From: an uncultured Selenomonadaceae bacterium
GTDB taxonomy: Bacteria > Bacillota > Negativicutes > Selenomonadales > Selenomonadaceae
Reading direction: 5' to 3'
Assembly (NCBI GenBank): GCA_945873565.1
Contig: CAMCDL010000002.1
Span: 1 to 44,125, forward strand
DNA: 44,125 nt
In this document: one piece after another, positions 30,682 to 40,611 of the stretch
Position numbering within the stretch: position 1 is the stretch's first letter
How the letters are laid out: each line of letters begins with the position of its first letter
The notes under the pieces: generated by a model
Seen by the model: the letters and a program-made list of their open reading frames with translations, nothing else
Database searches by the model: none
Told to the model about the DNA's origin: nothing
Position numbers and translations under genes: made by a program

Positions 30682-31467
30682 TTATTTATCCAGAGCAATT
30701 CTGATACTGGAAATCAGCTCACAGGCCTCTCCAAGCTTTCCGTCCATAATAAGCTTTACCACCGCAGAACCAACAATTACAGCATCTGAATTTTTTGCAG
30801 CGTCTACTGCAGCCTCTGGAGAACCGACACCGAAGCCTACAGCACATGGAGTGCTGGTCTGCTGCTTTACTCGCTCAATAACTTTGTTTATAGGAGAATA
30901 ATCAATCTTTCTTACACCAGTTACACCGTTAATTGATACACAATAAATAAAGCCATCCGCGCTGGTGCAGGTCTCGGAAATACGATTGTCAGTAGTACCT
31001 GGGGTTACAAACTCAACCAGGCTCAGTCCCTGCTGGCTGCAGGCCTTCTTCATATCACCAGACTCCTCATGAGGTACATCAGGAATTATAAGACCATCCA
31101 TGCCAGCCTCCTTGGCATCTGCTACAAATTTCTCAAAACCATAATTCAGCATATTATTAATATATCCCATGCCTACCAGCGGGATTTCAGAAACCTTGCG
31201 TATCTCCCTTACAATATCCAGAACCTTTGGCAGGGTCATACCCTTTTTGATTGCCTGGTAGGAAGCAGCCTGAATAACTGGACCATCTGCCATAGGATCA
31301 GAGAAGGGAATACCTATCTCAATAATATCTGCACCAGCCTTTTCAGCCTCCAGAACAGCCTTTAGTGTGCCAGCAGCATCAGGCAGACCAGCAGTAATAT
31401 AGATAACCAGGCCCTTCTTGCCTGCAGCCTTTAACTCGTTGAATTTATTATCAATGCGATTCATCAT
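30682..31467 (-). CDS. trpA: Tryptophan synthase alpha chain
   Basis: [48 protein letters not shown]. Confidence 0.96.
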   Translation of the reverse strand: MMNRIDNKFNELKAAGKKGLVIYITAGLPDAAGTLKAVLEAEKAGADIIEIGIPFSDPMADGPVIQAASYQAIKKGMTLPKVLDIVREIRKVSEIPLVGMGYINNMLNYGFEKFVADAKEAGMDGLIIPDVPHEESGDMKKACSQQGLSLVEFVTPGTTDNRISETCTSADGFIYCVSINGVTGVRKIDYSPINKVIERVKQQTSTPCAVGFGVGSPEAAVDAAKNSDAVIVGSAVVKLIMDGKLGEACELISSIRIALDK

Positions 31468-32651
31468 TCAATCTCCTCTCCCAATACCTTTGCTACCTGC
31501 TGAACATCCTTATCTCCACGGCCGGAAAGGGTAACTACTACTACCTGGTCAGGAGTTGTCTGTGGCATCAGCTTCTCAAGATATGCCAATGCGTGTGAGC
31601 TCTCTACTGCTGGAATAATACCCTCCAGACGGCTGAGGAGCTGGAAGGCATCAAGTGCCTCCTTATCATCAATGCCAACATACTTTACAACACCCTGCTC
31701 GTGGAACATTGCATGCTCAGGTCCAACGCCTGGATAATCCAAGCCAGCTGAAATGGAGTATACCTCAATAACCTGTCCATCATCATCCTGAGCAAGGTAG
31801 CTATATGCACCGTGCAGAACGCCTGGACGGCTTGCAGGATTGGAAAGTGTCTGGGCATTATCACCAGCTGCTGGACCACGTCCTGCAGCCTCAACACCAA
31901 ATTTCTTAACCTGAGTATCATTTCTCCAATCATGGAAGGTACCGATGGCATTGGAGCCACCACCTACGCAGGCAATAAGATAATCCAGACGACCTCCGGT
32001 TTCCTTTTTAAGCTGCTGACGGATTTCTCTTCCTATACATGCTTGAAAATCACGAACCATAGTAGGATATGGATGAGGTCCTACAGCAGAACCGATAATG
32101 TAATGAGTATCATCAATGTGAGCTGCCCAATAACGTATTGCCTCGCTTGTAGCATCCTTAAGAGTAGCGGTACCAGTGGTAACAGGAATAACCTTGGTAC
32201 CAAGCAGCTTCATCTTGAATACATTAAGCTTCTGACGCTCAATATCAACTGCACCCATAAATACATGGCACTCCATGCCGAACAGAGCTGCTACAGTTGC
32301 GGTTGCTACACCATGCTGGCCTGCACCGGTTTCAGCAATTATACGTTTCTTGCCCATACGCTTAGCCAGAAGTACCTGACCTAAAGCATTATTAATCTTA
32401 TGTGCACCAGTATGCAGCAGGTCCTCGCGCTTCAGATATATCTTTGCGCCGCCATAATGCTTTGTGAGCTGCTCTGCATAGTACAGAAGAGTCGGACGTC
32501 CAGCATACTGTGTGTAATACTTGTTGAGCTCAGCAATAAAATCAGGATCCTCCTTATATTTTTCATAGGCTGCCTCAAGCTCAGTCAGCACTGGCATTAC
32601 GATTTCTGGTACATACTGTCCGCCATATTTTCCAAATCTACCCTTTGACAT
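31464..32651 (-). CDS. trpB: Tryptophan synthase beta chain
   Basis: [53 protein letters not shown]. Confidence 0.97.
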   Translation of the reverse strand: MSKGRFGKYGGQYVPEIVMPVLTELEAAYEKYKEDPDFIAELNKYYTQYAGRPTLLYYAEQLTKHYGGAKIYLKREDLLHTGAHKINNALGQVLLAKRMGKKRIIAETGAGQHGVATATVAALFGMECHVFMGAVDIERQKLNVFKMKLLGTKVIPVTTGTATLKDATSEAIRYWAAHIDDTHYIIGSAVGPHPYPTMVRDFQACIGREIRQQLKKETGGRLDYLIACVGGGSNAIGTFHDWRNDTQVKKFGVEAAGRGPAAGDNAQTLSNPASRPGVLHGAYSYLAQDDDGQVIEVYSISAGLDYPGVGPEHAMFHEQGVVKYVGIDDKEALDAFQLLSRLEGIIPAVESSHALAYLEKLMPQTTPDQVVVVTLSGRGDKDVQQVAKVLGEEIE

Positions 32652-32670
32652 TTTTAATTCCTCCTAAATA

Positions 32671-33441
32671 TTACAGCTCTGCAAAAGCTCTTGTCTGTTT
32701 TTCTACATCAGGGGCTGTTGAAAGCCCCTCTCCAACTAATATGCCATCAAGGCCAGCATCACGAAGCAGCTTTGCTTCCTCTACAGTATGAATTCCGCTT
32801 TCGCTTATCAGCTTGCGGCTCCTATCTGCATATGGCAGCAGGTCTATCGTATTCTGTATTGTAGTCTTGAAAAGCTTAAGGTTACGATTATTAATTCCAA
32901 TAAACTGTCCAGGTGTAGCCAGAGCCTTTTCCATATCCTCCTGATCATGAACCTCAATCAGGGCATCCAGCCCCAGGCTTCTGGTAACATCATAGTATTC
33001 CTTCAGCTGAGTATCAGTAAGTATCCTGGCTATAAGAAGTACTGCATCTGCCTTCAGCATACTAGCTTCATAAATCTGATACTCGTCAATGATAAAATCC
33101 TTTCTGAGCACTGGCAGATTAACCAGCTTCTTAACCATCGGTATATCCTCATTCCGCCCAAGAAAGTGAGGATCTGTGTGAACTGACAGCATCTTTGCTC
33201 CGCTGTTTTCGTACATTCTGGCCAGGTCAGCAACTGAATAGGGATGACCGAAATTACCCTTGGATGGAGACTGCAGCTTACACTCTGCAATCAGGCTCCA
33301 TTTATTCTTGCTGAATACGTCCTCCATAGCAAATCTGCCGATATTTACTTGCTTTTTAAGCTTAGCCAGTGGAAGATCAAGCCTTGCCCTGTCAACTATA
33401 TCCTTTTTCTTGGCGACTATCTCCGCCAGCATATCTTTCAT
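32671..33441 (-). CDS. trpC: Indole-3-glycerol phosphate synthase
   Basis: LIAECKLQSPSKGNF..LSVHTDPHFLGR..LRKDFIIDEYQIYEA..GINNRNLKLF; start MKDMLAEI (33441) fits ggggga RBS. Confidence 0.94.
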   Translation of the reverse strand: MKDMLAEIVAKKKDIVDRARLDLPLAKLKKQVNIGRFAMEDVFSKNKWSLIAECKLQSPSKGNFGHPYSVADLARMYENSGAKMLSVHTDPHFLGRNEDIPMVKKLVNLPVLRKDFIIDEYQIYEASMLKADAVLLIARILTDTQLKEYYDVTRSLGLDALIEVHDQEDMEKALATPGQFIGINNRNLKLFKTTIQNTIDLLPYADRSRKLISESGIHTVEEAKLLRDAGLDGILVGEGLSTAPDVEKQTRAFAEL

Positions 33442-33453
33442 ATTATCCCCCAT

Positions 33454-34065
33454 TTATTGTTTTACTGCTTTAATAAATTCCTTTATCAGCTTCGGTGACT
33501 TATTTCCTTCTATTTCCATGGAACCTGAAGCATCTATGGCATACGGGTGAAAAAGCTCTATGGCCTCTCTTACATTCTGGCTATTGATGCCACCAGCAAT
33601 TATATATCGCTTCTTCAGCTTACATATTTTCTCGGCAGCTGTACGCCAGGCGAAAGATACTCCGCTCCCTCCAACCGTATTCCTGCTGTAGCTATCTATA
33701 AGCACCAGCTCTGCCGGATAAGCCTCAGCTGCCTCCAGCAAGAAATCATCACCATATCTAAAGGCCTTTATTACTGGCCTGTTGCAGCTAAGGGCATATT
33801 CTGCCGGCTCATGACCATGAAGCTGTATCATATCCAGCCCGCAAAACTCAGCCAGCCGATTCACCTCATCTATGGGCTGATCCACAAAAACCCCTACCTT
33901 TATAAGGTCCGGCACTGAAGAACATATTTCCTTTACCTGCTCTGGACTTATATATCTCCTGAACCTGGCATCCATTATAAAACCGATGTAATCAGCTCCA
34001 TCAGCTACAGCCTTCGCTGCTTCTATATCTCTGATACCGCATATCTTCAGTTTTATTACTACCAT
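33454..34065 (-). CDS. trpF: Phosphoribosylanthranilate isomerase
   Basis: LKICGIRDIEAAKAVADGADYIGFI..KVGVFVDQP..VQLHGHEP-like MIQLHGHEPAEY..AGGINSQNV. Confidence 0.93.
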   Translation of the reverse strand: MVVIKLKICGIRDIEAAKAVADGADYIGFIMDARFRRYISPEQVKEICSSVPDLIKVGVFVDQPIDEVNRLAEFCGLDMIQLHGHEPAEYALSCNRPVIKAFRYGDDFLLEAAEAYPAELVLIDSYSRNTVGGSGVSFAWRTAAEKICKLKKRYIIAGGINSQNVREAIELFHPYAIDASGSMEIEGNKSPKLIKEFIKAVKQ

Positions 34066-34079
34066 CTCCCAATAAAAAA

Positions 34080-34440
34080 GACCATCTCACTCCAATACAG
34101 CAGGCTATTATCCATGCTATATATTGGGGCGAAATGGTTTCCGCTGTGCCACCCACATTCAGTGTTTATGGTAAATAAAAAAGGTATTTCGTCTCTAAAG
34201 GGACGAAATACCTCGTTGTGCCACCCAATAAACACCCTTTCAGTACGGGAAATTACTCCGATACCTAAGCCATATAACGGTGGCAACCGTTCCAGCCTAC
34301 TAAAACTCATTCGGTGGACTCTCATGGGACCATTCACCTGACGCTTAACACTGATCATCACACCACCCTGTAAGGGTCATCAGCTCGCTGAGATAAGTAT
34401 GACAGGCTACTATTTCCCAATCAAAGATTTGTCATGTTTT
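34080..34440 (-). ncRNA. T-box leader with two T-box/terminator modules, upstream of the trp operon
   Basis: Minus strand: agcgagctgatgacc..ggtgtgatgatcag..agtaggctggaacggt (Stem I / Stem III-like), T-box1 gggtggcacaacgag (about 34213-34227) with terminator 34176-34213, T-box2 gggtggcacagcgg (about 34141-34154) with terminator about 34075-34138. Confidence 0.88.
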
Positions 34441-34450
34441 AATTTACTAA

Positions 34451-34479
34451 AGTATAAAACCTCAAAAGTGTCTTGTCAA
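34451..34479 (-). promoter_or_regulatory. Promoter of trp T-box leader
   Basis: TTGACA (34474-34479) - 17 nt - TATACT (34451-34456). Confidence 0.8.
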
Positions 34480-34496
34480 GAAGTATTTTAGTATTT

Positions 34497-35777
34497 TTAT
34501 TGCTGAAGCGCAGTAATTGCTGCTGCTTTTATCACACCATACATTTCCTGATAACACTTTCCATTGGCAATGCACAGCTTCTTGACACTTTCATACTCAG
34601 GATAAACCTTAAGCTTTTCAGGTGTACGGCATATTTTTACTTCAGCCTCACCATACTGAGTATTTACTGTCATTTCCATCCGCTCCAAAAGAGAACGCTG
34701 ATGAACTGACCTTCTTATTCCGATAGTAGTTGTTTCATTGAAGATGATGTGTTCAAGCCTTGACACATCATCAGCCGAACAAATAACAGAAAGCAGCTGG
34801 CCAGGACGATTCTTCTTCATAATGATTGGGGTAAAAAACACGTCTCTTGCGCCCTCATCCAAAAGGAGTTCCATAACATATCCAAGATTCTCACCGGTGC
34901 AATCATCTATATTGCTTTCCAGCTTTATAATAATGTCCTCTTCGAGCCCAGCAGAAGCCTCTACTGCCTCATTTCCGTCAATCAGCATGGCTCTTAAGAG
35001 GCTAGGCACAGCATAGCTGCGCTTTCCTGCACCATAGCCTGTCCTTAATACCTTAAAGCTATCAGGCAGACGGTCGCTGGTCCTGATTGCGGCTATCGCG
35101 GCCCCTGTAGGTGTGGTAAGCTCACCCTCCACATCTAAAATTTTAAGAGAAAGCTTCTGCTGCTGAACCAGATTTGCTACAGCAGGAACCGGGATAGGCA
35201 TAATGCCATGCTGACAGCGGATAGTGCCCTTACCGTCAGAAATCCCCTCAACTACAATACCATCAACACCAAGGTCATCAAGGCACACTGCTACAGTAAC
35301 TATATCAGCAATTGAGTCAACTGCACCCACCTCATGGAAATGCACTTCATCAGGATTCGTGCCATGAGCCTTGGCCTCCGCTAGAGACAATAAATCAAAA
35401 ATATGGATAGCAGTATCCTTCGCCTGCTGAGACATTGCCGCCTTGGAAATAATATCCCTTATCTCTTTCATGCCACGATGTTCGTGATGGTGCTCATGCT
35501 CATGATGGTGCTCATGCCCATGATGGTGCTCATGCCCATGCAGATATTCCATATCATGATCATGATTGTGATGCTCGTGATCAAGAATAACATTAAAATC
35601 ACAGGCATCTATACCAGCCTTCTTAACACGGCTGACAGCAATATCAAATCCCTGCAGCTGCAGACTTTCAATAGCAGTCTTTACCTTTTCATAATCTGCT
35701 CCAAGGTCTAATAAAGCACCTGCTGTCATATCACCGCTGATACCGAATTTTGTATCTAAATATAATAATCTGCTCAT
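34497..35777 (-). CDS. larC: Nickel pincer cofactor biosynthesis protein LarC
   Basis: LYLDTKFGISGDMTAGALLDLGA..EVHFHEVGAVDSIADIV..GAAIAAI; His-rich insert HEHHNHDHDMEYLHGHEHHHGHEHHHEHEHHHEH; single uninterrupted ORF. Confidence 0.92.
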   Translation of the reverse strand: MSRLLYLDTKFGISGDMTAGALLDLGADYEKVKTAIESLQLQGFDIAVSRVKKAGIDACDFNVILDHEHHNHDHDMEYLHGHEHHHGHEHHHEHEHHHEHRGMKEIRDIISKAAMSQQAKDTAIHIFDLLSLAEAKAHGTNPDEVHFHEVGAVDSIADIVTVAVCLDDLGVDGIVVEGISDGKGTIRCQHGIMPIPVPAVANLVQQQKLSLKILDVEGELTTPTGAAIAAIRTSDRLPDSFKVLRTGYGAGKRSYAVPSLLRAMLIDGNEAVEASAGLEEDIIIKLESNIDDCTGENLGYVMELLLDEGARDVFFTPIIMKKNRPGQLLSVICSADDVSRLEHIIFNETTTIGIRRSVHQRSLLERMEMTVNTQYGEAEVKICRTPEKLKVYPEYESVKKLCIANGKCYQEMYGVIKAAAITALQQ

Positions 35778-36520
35778 AACCTTACTCCCATTCTGTTTAT
35801 CTGTGCTGCAATATAGCCAGCACCATAGCCATTATCAATATTTACTACAGCTATGCCATTTGCACAGGAATTAAGCATAGACAGCAGGGCTGATATGCCA
35901 TGAAAATTTGCTCCATAGCCTACTGAGGTAGGCACAGCAATAACCGGCTTATCTACAAGACCGCCTACCACGCTTCCGAGAGCACCCTCCATACCGGCTA
36001 CAGCAATGACGCAATTTGCCCTTTGAATAACCTCCAGTGAGTCCAGGAGACGGTGCAGTCCGCACACTCCAGCATCATAAACTCGTTCAACCTGACAGCC
36101 GAAGTACTCCGCAGTCTGAGCAGCTTCTTCAGCTACTGGTATATCAGAGGTTCCAGCACTTATTACAGTAACCAGACCCTTTTTTTCACTAGAATCTGGC
36201 TGCAGCTTGATAATTCCAGCCTCTGATATGTATTCGGCCTCCGGGTACTCGTCAGCTATAAGCTCAAACTGATGCTGGCTAGCCCGGGTTGCAAGAACCT
36301 GTCCCTCTGTCTCAAAAAGCTTTCTGAATATGGCTGTAAAATACTGGTCCTGCTTTCCCTGGGAAAAAATAACCTCTGGAAAACCAGCTCTTATACCCCT
36401 ATGAGTATCCAGCCTGGCAAAGCCCATATCCTCGTATGGCTTGCGCCGCAATAGCAGCTCAGCATCATCAACAGTTATTTCATTATTTTTTACTTTCTCG
36501 AGAAGCTCTTTTATATCCAT
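35774..36520 (-). CDS. larB: Nickel pincer cofactor biosynthesis protein LarB
   Basis: AIRC/PurE-like: AGTSDIPVAEEAAQTAEYFG..YDAGVCGLHRLL..AVAGMEGALGSVVGGLVDKPVIAVPTSVGYGA. Confidence 0.92.
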   Translation of the reverse strand: MDIKELLEKVKNNEITVDDAELLLRRKPYEDMGFARLDTHRGIRAGFPEVIFSQGKQDQYFTAIFRKLFETEGQVLATRASQHQFELIADEYPEAEYISEAGIIKLQPDSSEKKGLVTVISAGTSDIPVAEEAAQTAEYFGCQVERVYDAGVCGLHRLLDSLEVIQRANCVIAVAGMEGALGSVVGGLVDKPVIAVPTSVGYGANFHGISALLSMLNSCANGIAVVNIDNGYGAGYIAAQINRMGVRL

Positions 36521-36523
36521 AAC

Positions 36524-37768
36524 TTACTTTCTCACATCAAGAACTGCCTGAGCCGCCCCCATGGCACCAATTACGGCGTGCTCAAAGGTAAGTCCGCCCT
36601 GCATATATACATTATATGGCTCCCGCAGTGGTCCATCTGCACTTAGCTCAATAGAGGCACCCTGCACAAAGGTACCAGCTGCCATAATAATTTTATCAGC
36701 GTAGCCTGGCATATCCCAAGGCTCTGGGGCTGCAAAGGAATCTACTGGCGAATATTTCTGAATACCACCGCAGAAGGCAATAAGATTCTCAGCTGTATCC
36801 AGCTGAATAGCCTGAATAATATCTCCCCTTACATCAGTTGGCAACGGAAGTGTCTTAAAGCCCAGCCTTGCAAAAAGGCCAGCTGTAAATACTGCTCCCT
36901 TAATAGCCTGAGCCACTACATGCGGAGCCATAAAAAGCCCCTGGAAAATCATACGGTTGTTAGCCAGGGATGCTCCAAGCTCATCTCCCATGCCTGGGGA
37001 TGTAAGACGATATGAAGCCAACTCAACCAGCTTGTCCCTGCCAGCGATATATCCGCCAGTGAGAGCGATTCCGCCGCCAGGGTTCTTTATAAGAGAACCA
37101 GCCATAATATCAGCACCAGCCTGAACAGGCTCCAGGGTATCAACAAATTCACCGTAGCAATTATCTACAAAGCATATGCAATCAGGTTTTACCCGCTTTA
37201 CTTCTGCACAGATACTGCGAATATCCTCAATGCTTAATGGATTACGCATGGAGTAGCCGCGAGAACGCTGAATCAGTACCATTTTGGTATCAGGAGTCAG
37301 CTTGCCAGCAATTCCAGCCATATCCACCTTGCCGTCAATCATTGCCAGCTCATCATACTTTATTCCAAACTCCCTTAAAGAACCCTTGCTTTCATTGGCA
37401 TAGCCGATAACGGTCTGCATGGTATCATATGGCTCGCCAGTAATAGATACCAGCTTATCACCTGGCCTTAAAATGCCAAAGAGAACAGTTGCCAGGGTGT
37501 GAGTACCAGAAACAAACTGTGTGCGTACAAGAGCCCGCTCTGCTCCAAAAACCTTTGCATACAGCTCATCTGCCTTCATACGCCCAATATCGCTATATGC
37601 ATAGCCTGAGGTAGTATTAAAGTGTGTCTCTGCCAGCTGGCATTCACGCATAGCATCCAATACCTTCAGAGTATTCTCCTCAGCTATACTATCAATTCTG
37701 TCCAGCATAGGCTTTATTTCTGCCATGACTTCCTTTTTTATGTTAACAAGCTCATCTGAAAAAACCAT
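36524..37768 (-). CDS. Methionine gamma-lyase-like PLP protein (aluminum resistance/YnbB family)
   Basis: TTSGYAYSDIGRMKADELYAKVFGAERALVRTQFVSGTHTLATVLFGILRPGDKL..CFVDNCYGEFVDTLEP..SLIKNPGGGIALTGGYIAG. Confidence 0.9.
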   Translation of the reverse strand: MVFSDELVNIKKEVMAEIKPMLDRIDSIAEENTLKVLDAMRECQLAETHFNTTSGYAYSDIGRMKADELYAKVFGAERALVRTQFVSGTHTLATVLFGILRPGDKLVSITGEPYDTMQTVIGYANESKGSLREFGIKYDELAMIDGKVDMAGIAGKLTPDTKMVLIQRSRGYSMRNPLSIEDIRSICAEVKRVKPDCICFVDNCYGEFVDTLEPVQAGADIMAGSLIKNPGGGIALTGGYIAGRDKLVELASYRLTSPGMGDELGASLANNRMIFQGLFMAPHVVAQAIKGAVFTAGLFARLGFKTLPLPTDVRGDIIQAIQLDTAENLIAFCGGIQKYSPVDSFAAPEPWDMPGYADKIIMAAGTFVQGASIELSADGPLREPYNVYMQGGLTFEHAVIGAMGAAQAVLDVRK

Positions 37769-37781
37769 AATTTCCTCCATA

Positions 37782-39596
37782 TCAAATAGAATACTTCATA
37801 AAGCTGTCTGCCTCTGATGCTGGCAGGCTAAGCTCCAGTATAGTTCCCTTTTCATCGTAATCAGTACTATGTATATCCGCCACTTCGTGCAGCCGTGTTA
37901 CCACAGCCCCCTCAGCATAAGGTATGCAAAGCTTCAGCTCAAGACGGCTTTCTGAGAAAAACTCATTAATCTTGTCCTTAAGCTCCGTTAATCCCTGCTG
38001 GCTCTTGGCAGATATAAATACCCCCTCACGTCCCTGAAGCATTCTAAGCTTATCAAAGCCGGTATCCTCATGGGGCAGGCAATCAGCCTTATTAAAAACA
38101 AACAGGGAAGGTTTATCCTGAGCGCCAATTTCCCTTAAAACCTCCATGACCGCCTTAATATGCAGCTCATAGTTTTCATTGCTGGCATCTACCACGTGAA
38201 TGAGAAGATCAGACTCTATCGTTTCCTCAAGTGTTGCCTGAAAAGCCTTTACCAGAGTATGAGGAAGTTTTTGAATAAACCCTACAGTATCTGTCAGAAG
38301 AATCTGCTGCTTATCAGTAATATCCACAAGCCTGGTGGTAGGATCAAGAGTAGCAAAAAGCTTATCCTCAGCCAACACATCAGCATCTGAAAGAGCATTC
38401 AGCAGGGTCGATTTGCCAGCATTGGTATAGCCCACAAGTGCTGCCATAGGCAAGCGGTTTTCCTTCCTCTGTGAACGCTGCACCTTTCTCTGTTTCTGCA
38501 GCTTATCAAGCTGCTCCTCAAGATCATGGATACGTCCTCTTATCCGCCGCCGATCCATTTCAAGCTTAGTCTCTCCTGGCCCACGGGTTCCTATGCCGCC
38601 GCCAAGTCTGGAAAGCACCAGGCCCTGTCCACCGATTCTTGGCAGATTGTACCTAAGCTGAGCCAGCTCAACCTGCAGCTTTCCAGCACTTGAACGTGCT
38701 CTCTGGGCAAAAATGTCCAATATAAGTGCTGTACGGTCTATGACCTTTAGGCCAGTAGCCATTTCAAGATTTCTTTGTTGGGAAGGCGATATTTCATCAT
38801 CAATTATAAGCAGATCTGCCTCAAGATTCTGAGCCTCCATGGCAATCTCATCAATTTTTCCCTTGCCCAGGAAAAATGCATTATCTGGCTTGTCCTTTTT
38901 CTGAAGTACCCTGGCAACAGTCAGTGCCCCGGCAGTCTCAGCCAGTCTTTCCAGCTCCTCAAGCGACTCCTCTGGGCTCCAGTCCCAACGGCTATTTACT
39001 CCGCTGAAGCCTACTCCAGCCAGAATTGCCTTTTCCTGTTTTTCCTCTGTATCCTTAAGCTGATGCTTGCCAAGCTCCTTATTTATGCTCATTACAAGCT
39101 GCACGAGATCAAGCTTATTCAGCTGGCTTAAAGGAAGCTCCTTGGTTCCATGAACGATGTAGGTTCCGTCCTCCGACTGCTCACCGCTTAAAAAGCCCAG
39201 GCTACCGTATATCCTTCCATCATCCTTGATGCCAATAGCTGCCATAACATCAAATTTCATACTGCGAAGAGATGAAATATCTGGATTTGACAGTCTGGTA
39301 TCAGAGCTTGGATGGGTATGCACACAGCGTATTCCCGACAGACGGCTTGCCGATGTACGTTGCCTTATTTCAGGCAGGTCAACAGTAGCATTATCACCTA
39401 CAGACACCTGCATAATCTTTCCCTGTCTGCTTATATATACTGCTACTTCGCGGCCTAGCTGGCCAGTTATATCCAGCATCTTCTCAGCCAGCTCAGCAGT
39501 AACCAGCTGACTGGCAGGAACCTCATAATCATAAAGGGAGTCAAGCTCCTGTATTATTCCTTTTTTAATATTATCAAGCTCTCCGACAACAGCCAT
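37782..39596 (-). CDS. hflX: GTPase HflX with N-terminal JAMM/JAB-like extension
   Basis: HflX core (GGGIGTRGPGETKLEMDRRRIRGRI..GYTNAGKSTLLNALS..LLTDTVGFIQKLPHTLVKAFQATLEE..NKAD); N-terminus has E50 and H93-T-H95-x7-S103-x2-D106. Confidence 0.94.
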   Translation of the reverse strand: MAVVGELDNIKKGIIQELDSLYDYEVPASQLVTAELAEKMLDITGQLGREVAVYISRQGKIMQVSVGDNATVDLPEIRQRTSASRLSGIRCVHTHPSSDTRLSNPDISSLRSMKFDVMAAIGIKDDGRIYGSLGFLSGEQSEDGTYIVHGTKELPLSQLNKLDLVQLVMSINKELGKHQLKDTEEKQEKAILAGVGFSGVNSRWDWSPEESLEELERLAETAGALTVARVLQKKDKPDNAFFLGKGKIDEIAMEAQNLEADLLIIDDEISPSQQRNLEMATGLKVIDRTALILDIFAQRARSSAGKLQVELAQLRYNLPRIGGQGLVLSRLGGGIGTRGPGETKLEMDRRRIRGRIHDLEEQLDKLQKQRKVQRSQRKENRLPMAALVGYTNAGKSTLLNALSDADVLAEDKLFATLDPTTRLVDITDKQQILLTDTVGFIQKLPHTLVKAFQATLEETIESDLLIHVVDASNENYELHIKAVMEVLREIGAQDKPSLFVFNKADCLPHEDTGFDKLRMLQGREGVFISAKSQQGLTELKDKINEFFSESRLELKLCIPYAEGAVVTRLHEVADIHSTDYDEKGTILELSLPASEADSFMKYSI

Positions 39597-39608
39597 AAAC
39601 TCTCCTTA

Positions 39609-40610
39609 TCAGCTCTTGTTGATTATATTCTGGATATGTTTCAGAGTAATAGAATAGCTACCATCATCATTCTGGCTGAATTCTATATACTCTGTATTTT
39701 CAAAATAATCGGTAGGTATAGTAAGCTCTATACCAGTATCAGTACTCAGCTTATGCCGGCTCATCTTCTTAAGGGTTGCCTCCTTATCTACCTTCACAGG
39801 TTCTACAGGTCCCTTGGAATTAAGCTCCTTGCTATAAGCCTCCTGCATAGAGATACTATCCCTGAATACCTCCTTGCCAGCCTCATTGGGATCAATAGCT
39901 GACATTTTCTCAGCATTTTCCGCAATAAAGGTCTTTACGGCGGCAGCAGCAGCCACCTGGTCCTGCCCAAAATCCTCGGCCACCTTCCTGACCACCTGCT
40001 GAACCTTTTTAATAGTCTCAGCTGGTGATGGGGCAGGAGCACATTCAAGAAGCAGCTCTGGAAGAAGCAGCACAGAGCTTCCATCAATAGTGTATTTCCT
40101 CGATTTTACCTTAATGTCCAGCTTTTCAAGATCAATATATGCAAATTCATCAATTTTCTGGGTCATGCCAGGCAAAATAGCATAATGGTTTGCCAGCTGC
40201 GTACCAAAACCAGTCTCCGTCTGATATATCTGATGTACAAAGCCCTGATGGCTATTGCACTTGAAAATAACCAGTAATGACCTGTCTTCAATACGTACCT
40301 GACACATGATAAAATCTGCCGGCTTAAGCTCAGCTGACTGAGATAACATCCTCTGAAGCTTTTTTGCTGTATCGGCTGATAAGCTGATAAAATCAATATT
40401 GCCCCGCTTATATTCCATCAGCTGGCTCTGAAAAACACTATCCTCGTAAAAAACACCATTTTTCGCTTCCTGGCTATTCATGGTTTTTTCAATATGCTTT
40501 ATAAGAAAATCCTTTGCGCCATCCTCAAGCGGCAGCAGGCTGTCAGAATATACTGCTGCAGCAGCATCAATGTCCAGCACATGCAGAACTGCTTTTTCTA
40601 TTACAATCAT
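39609..40610 (-). CDS. Nucleoid-associated protein, NdpA/YejK-like
   Basis: KAVLHVLDID..FLIKHIEKTMN..YAYIDLEKLDIK; overall layout of the NA37 (NdpA) family; call by pattern only. Confidence 0.7.
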   Translation of the reverse strand: MIVIEKAVLHVLDIDAAAAVYSDSLLPLEDGAKDFLIKHIEKTMNSQEAKNGVFYEDSVFQSQLMEYKRGNIDFISLSADTAKKLQRMLSQSAELKPADFIMCQVRIEDRSLLVIFKCNSHQGFVHQIYQTETGFGTQLANHYAILPGMTQKIDEFAYIDLEKLDIKVKSRKYTIDGSSVLLLPELLLECAPAPSPAETIKKVQQVVRKVAEDFGQDQVAAAAAVKTFIAENAEKMSAIDPNEAGKEVFRDSISMQEAYSKELNSKGPVEPVKVDKEATLKKMSRHKLSTDTGIELTIPTDYFENTEYIEFSQNDDGSYSITLKHIQNIINKS

Positions 40611-40611
40611 T

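Noticed and set aside
34059-34361. Minus-strand 100-aa ORF upstream of trpF
   Set aside because: Lies entirely inside the T-box leader; sequence is explained by RNA structure.
35480-35545. Short tandem repeats resembling a CRISPR-like or regulatory array
   Set aside because: In-frame repeats encoding the His-rich loop of LarC; no spacers.
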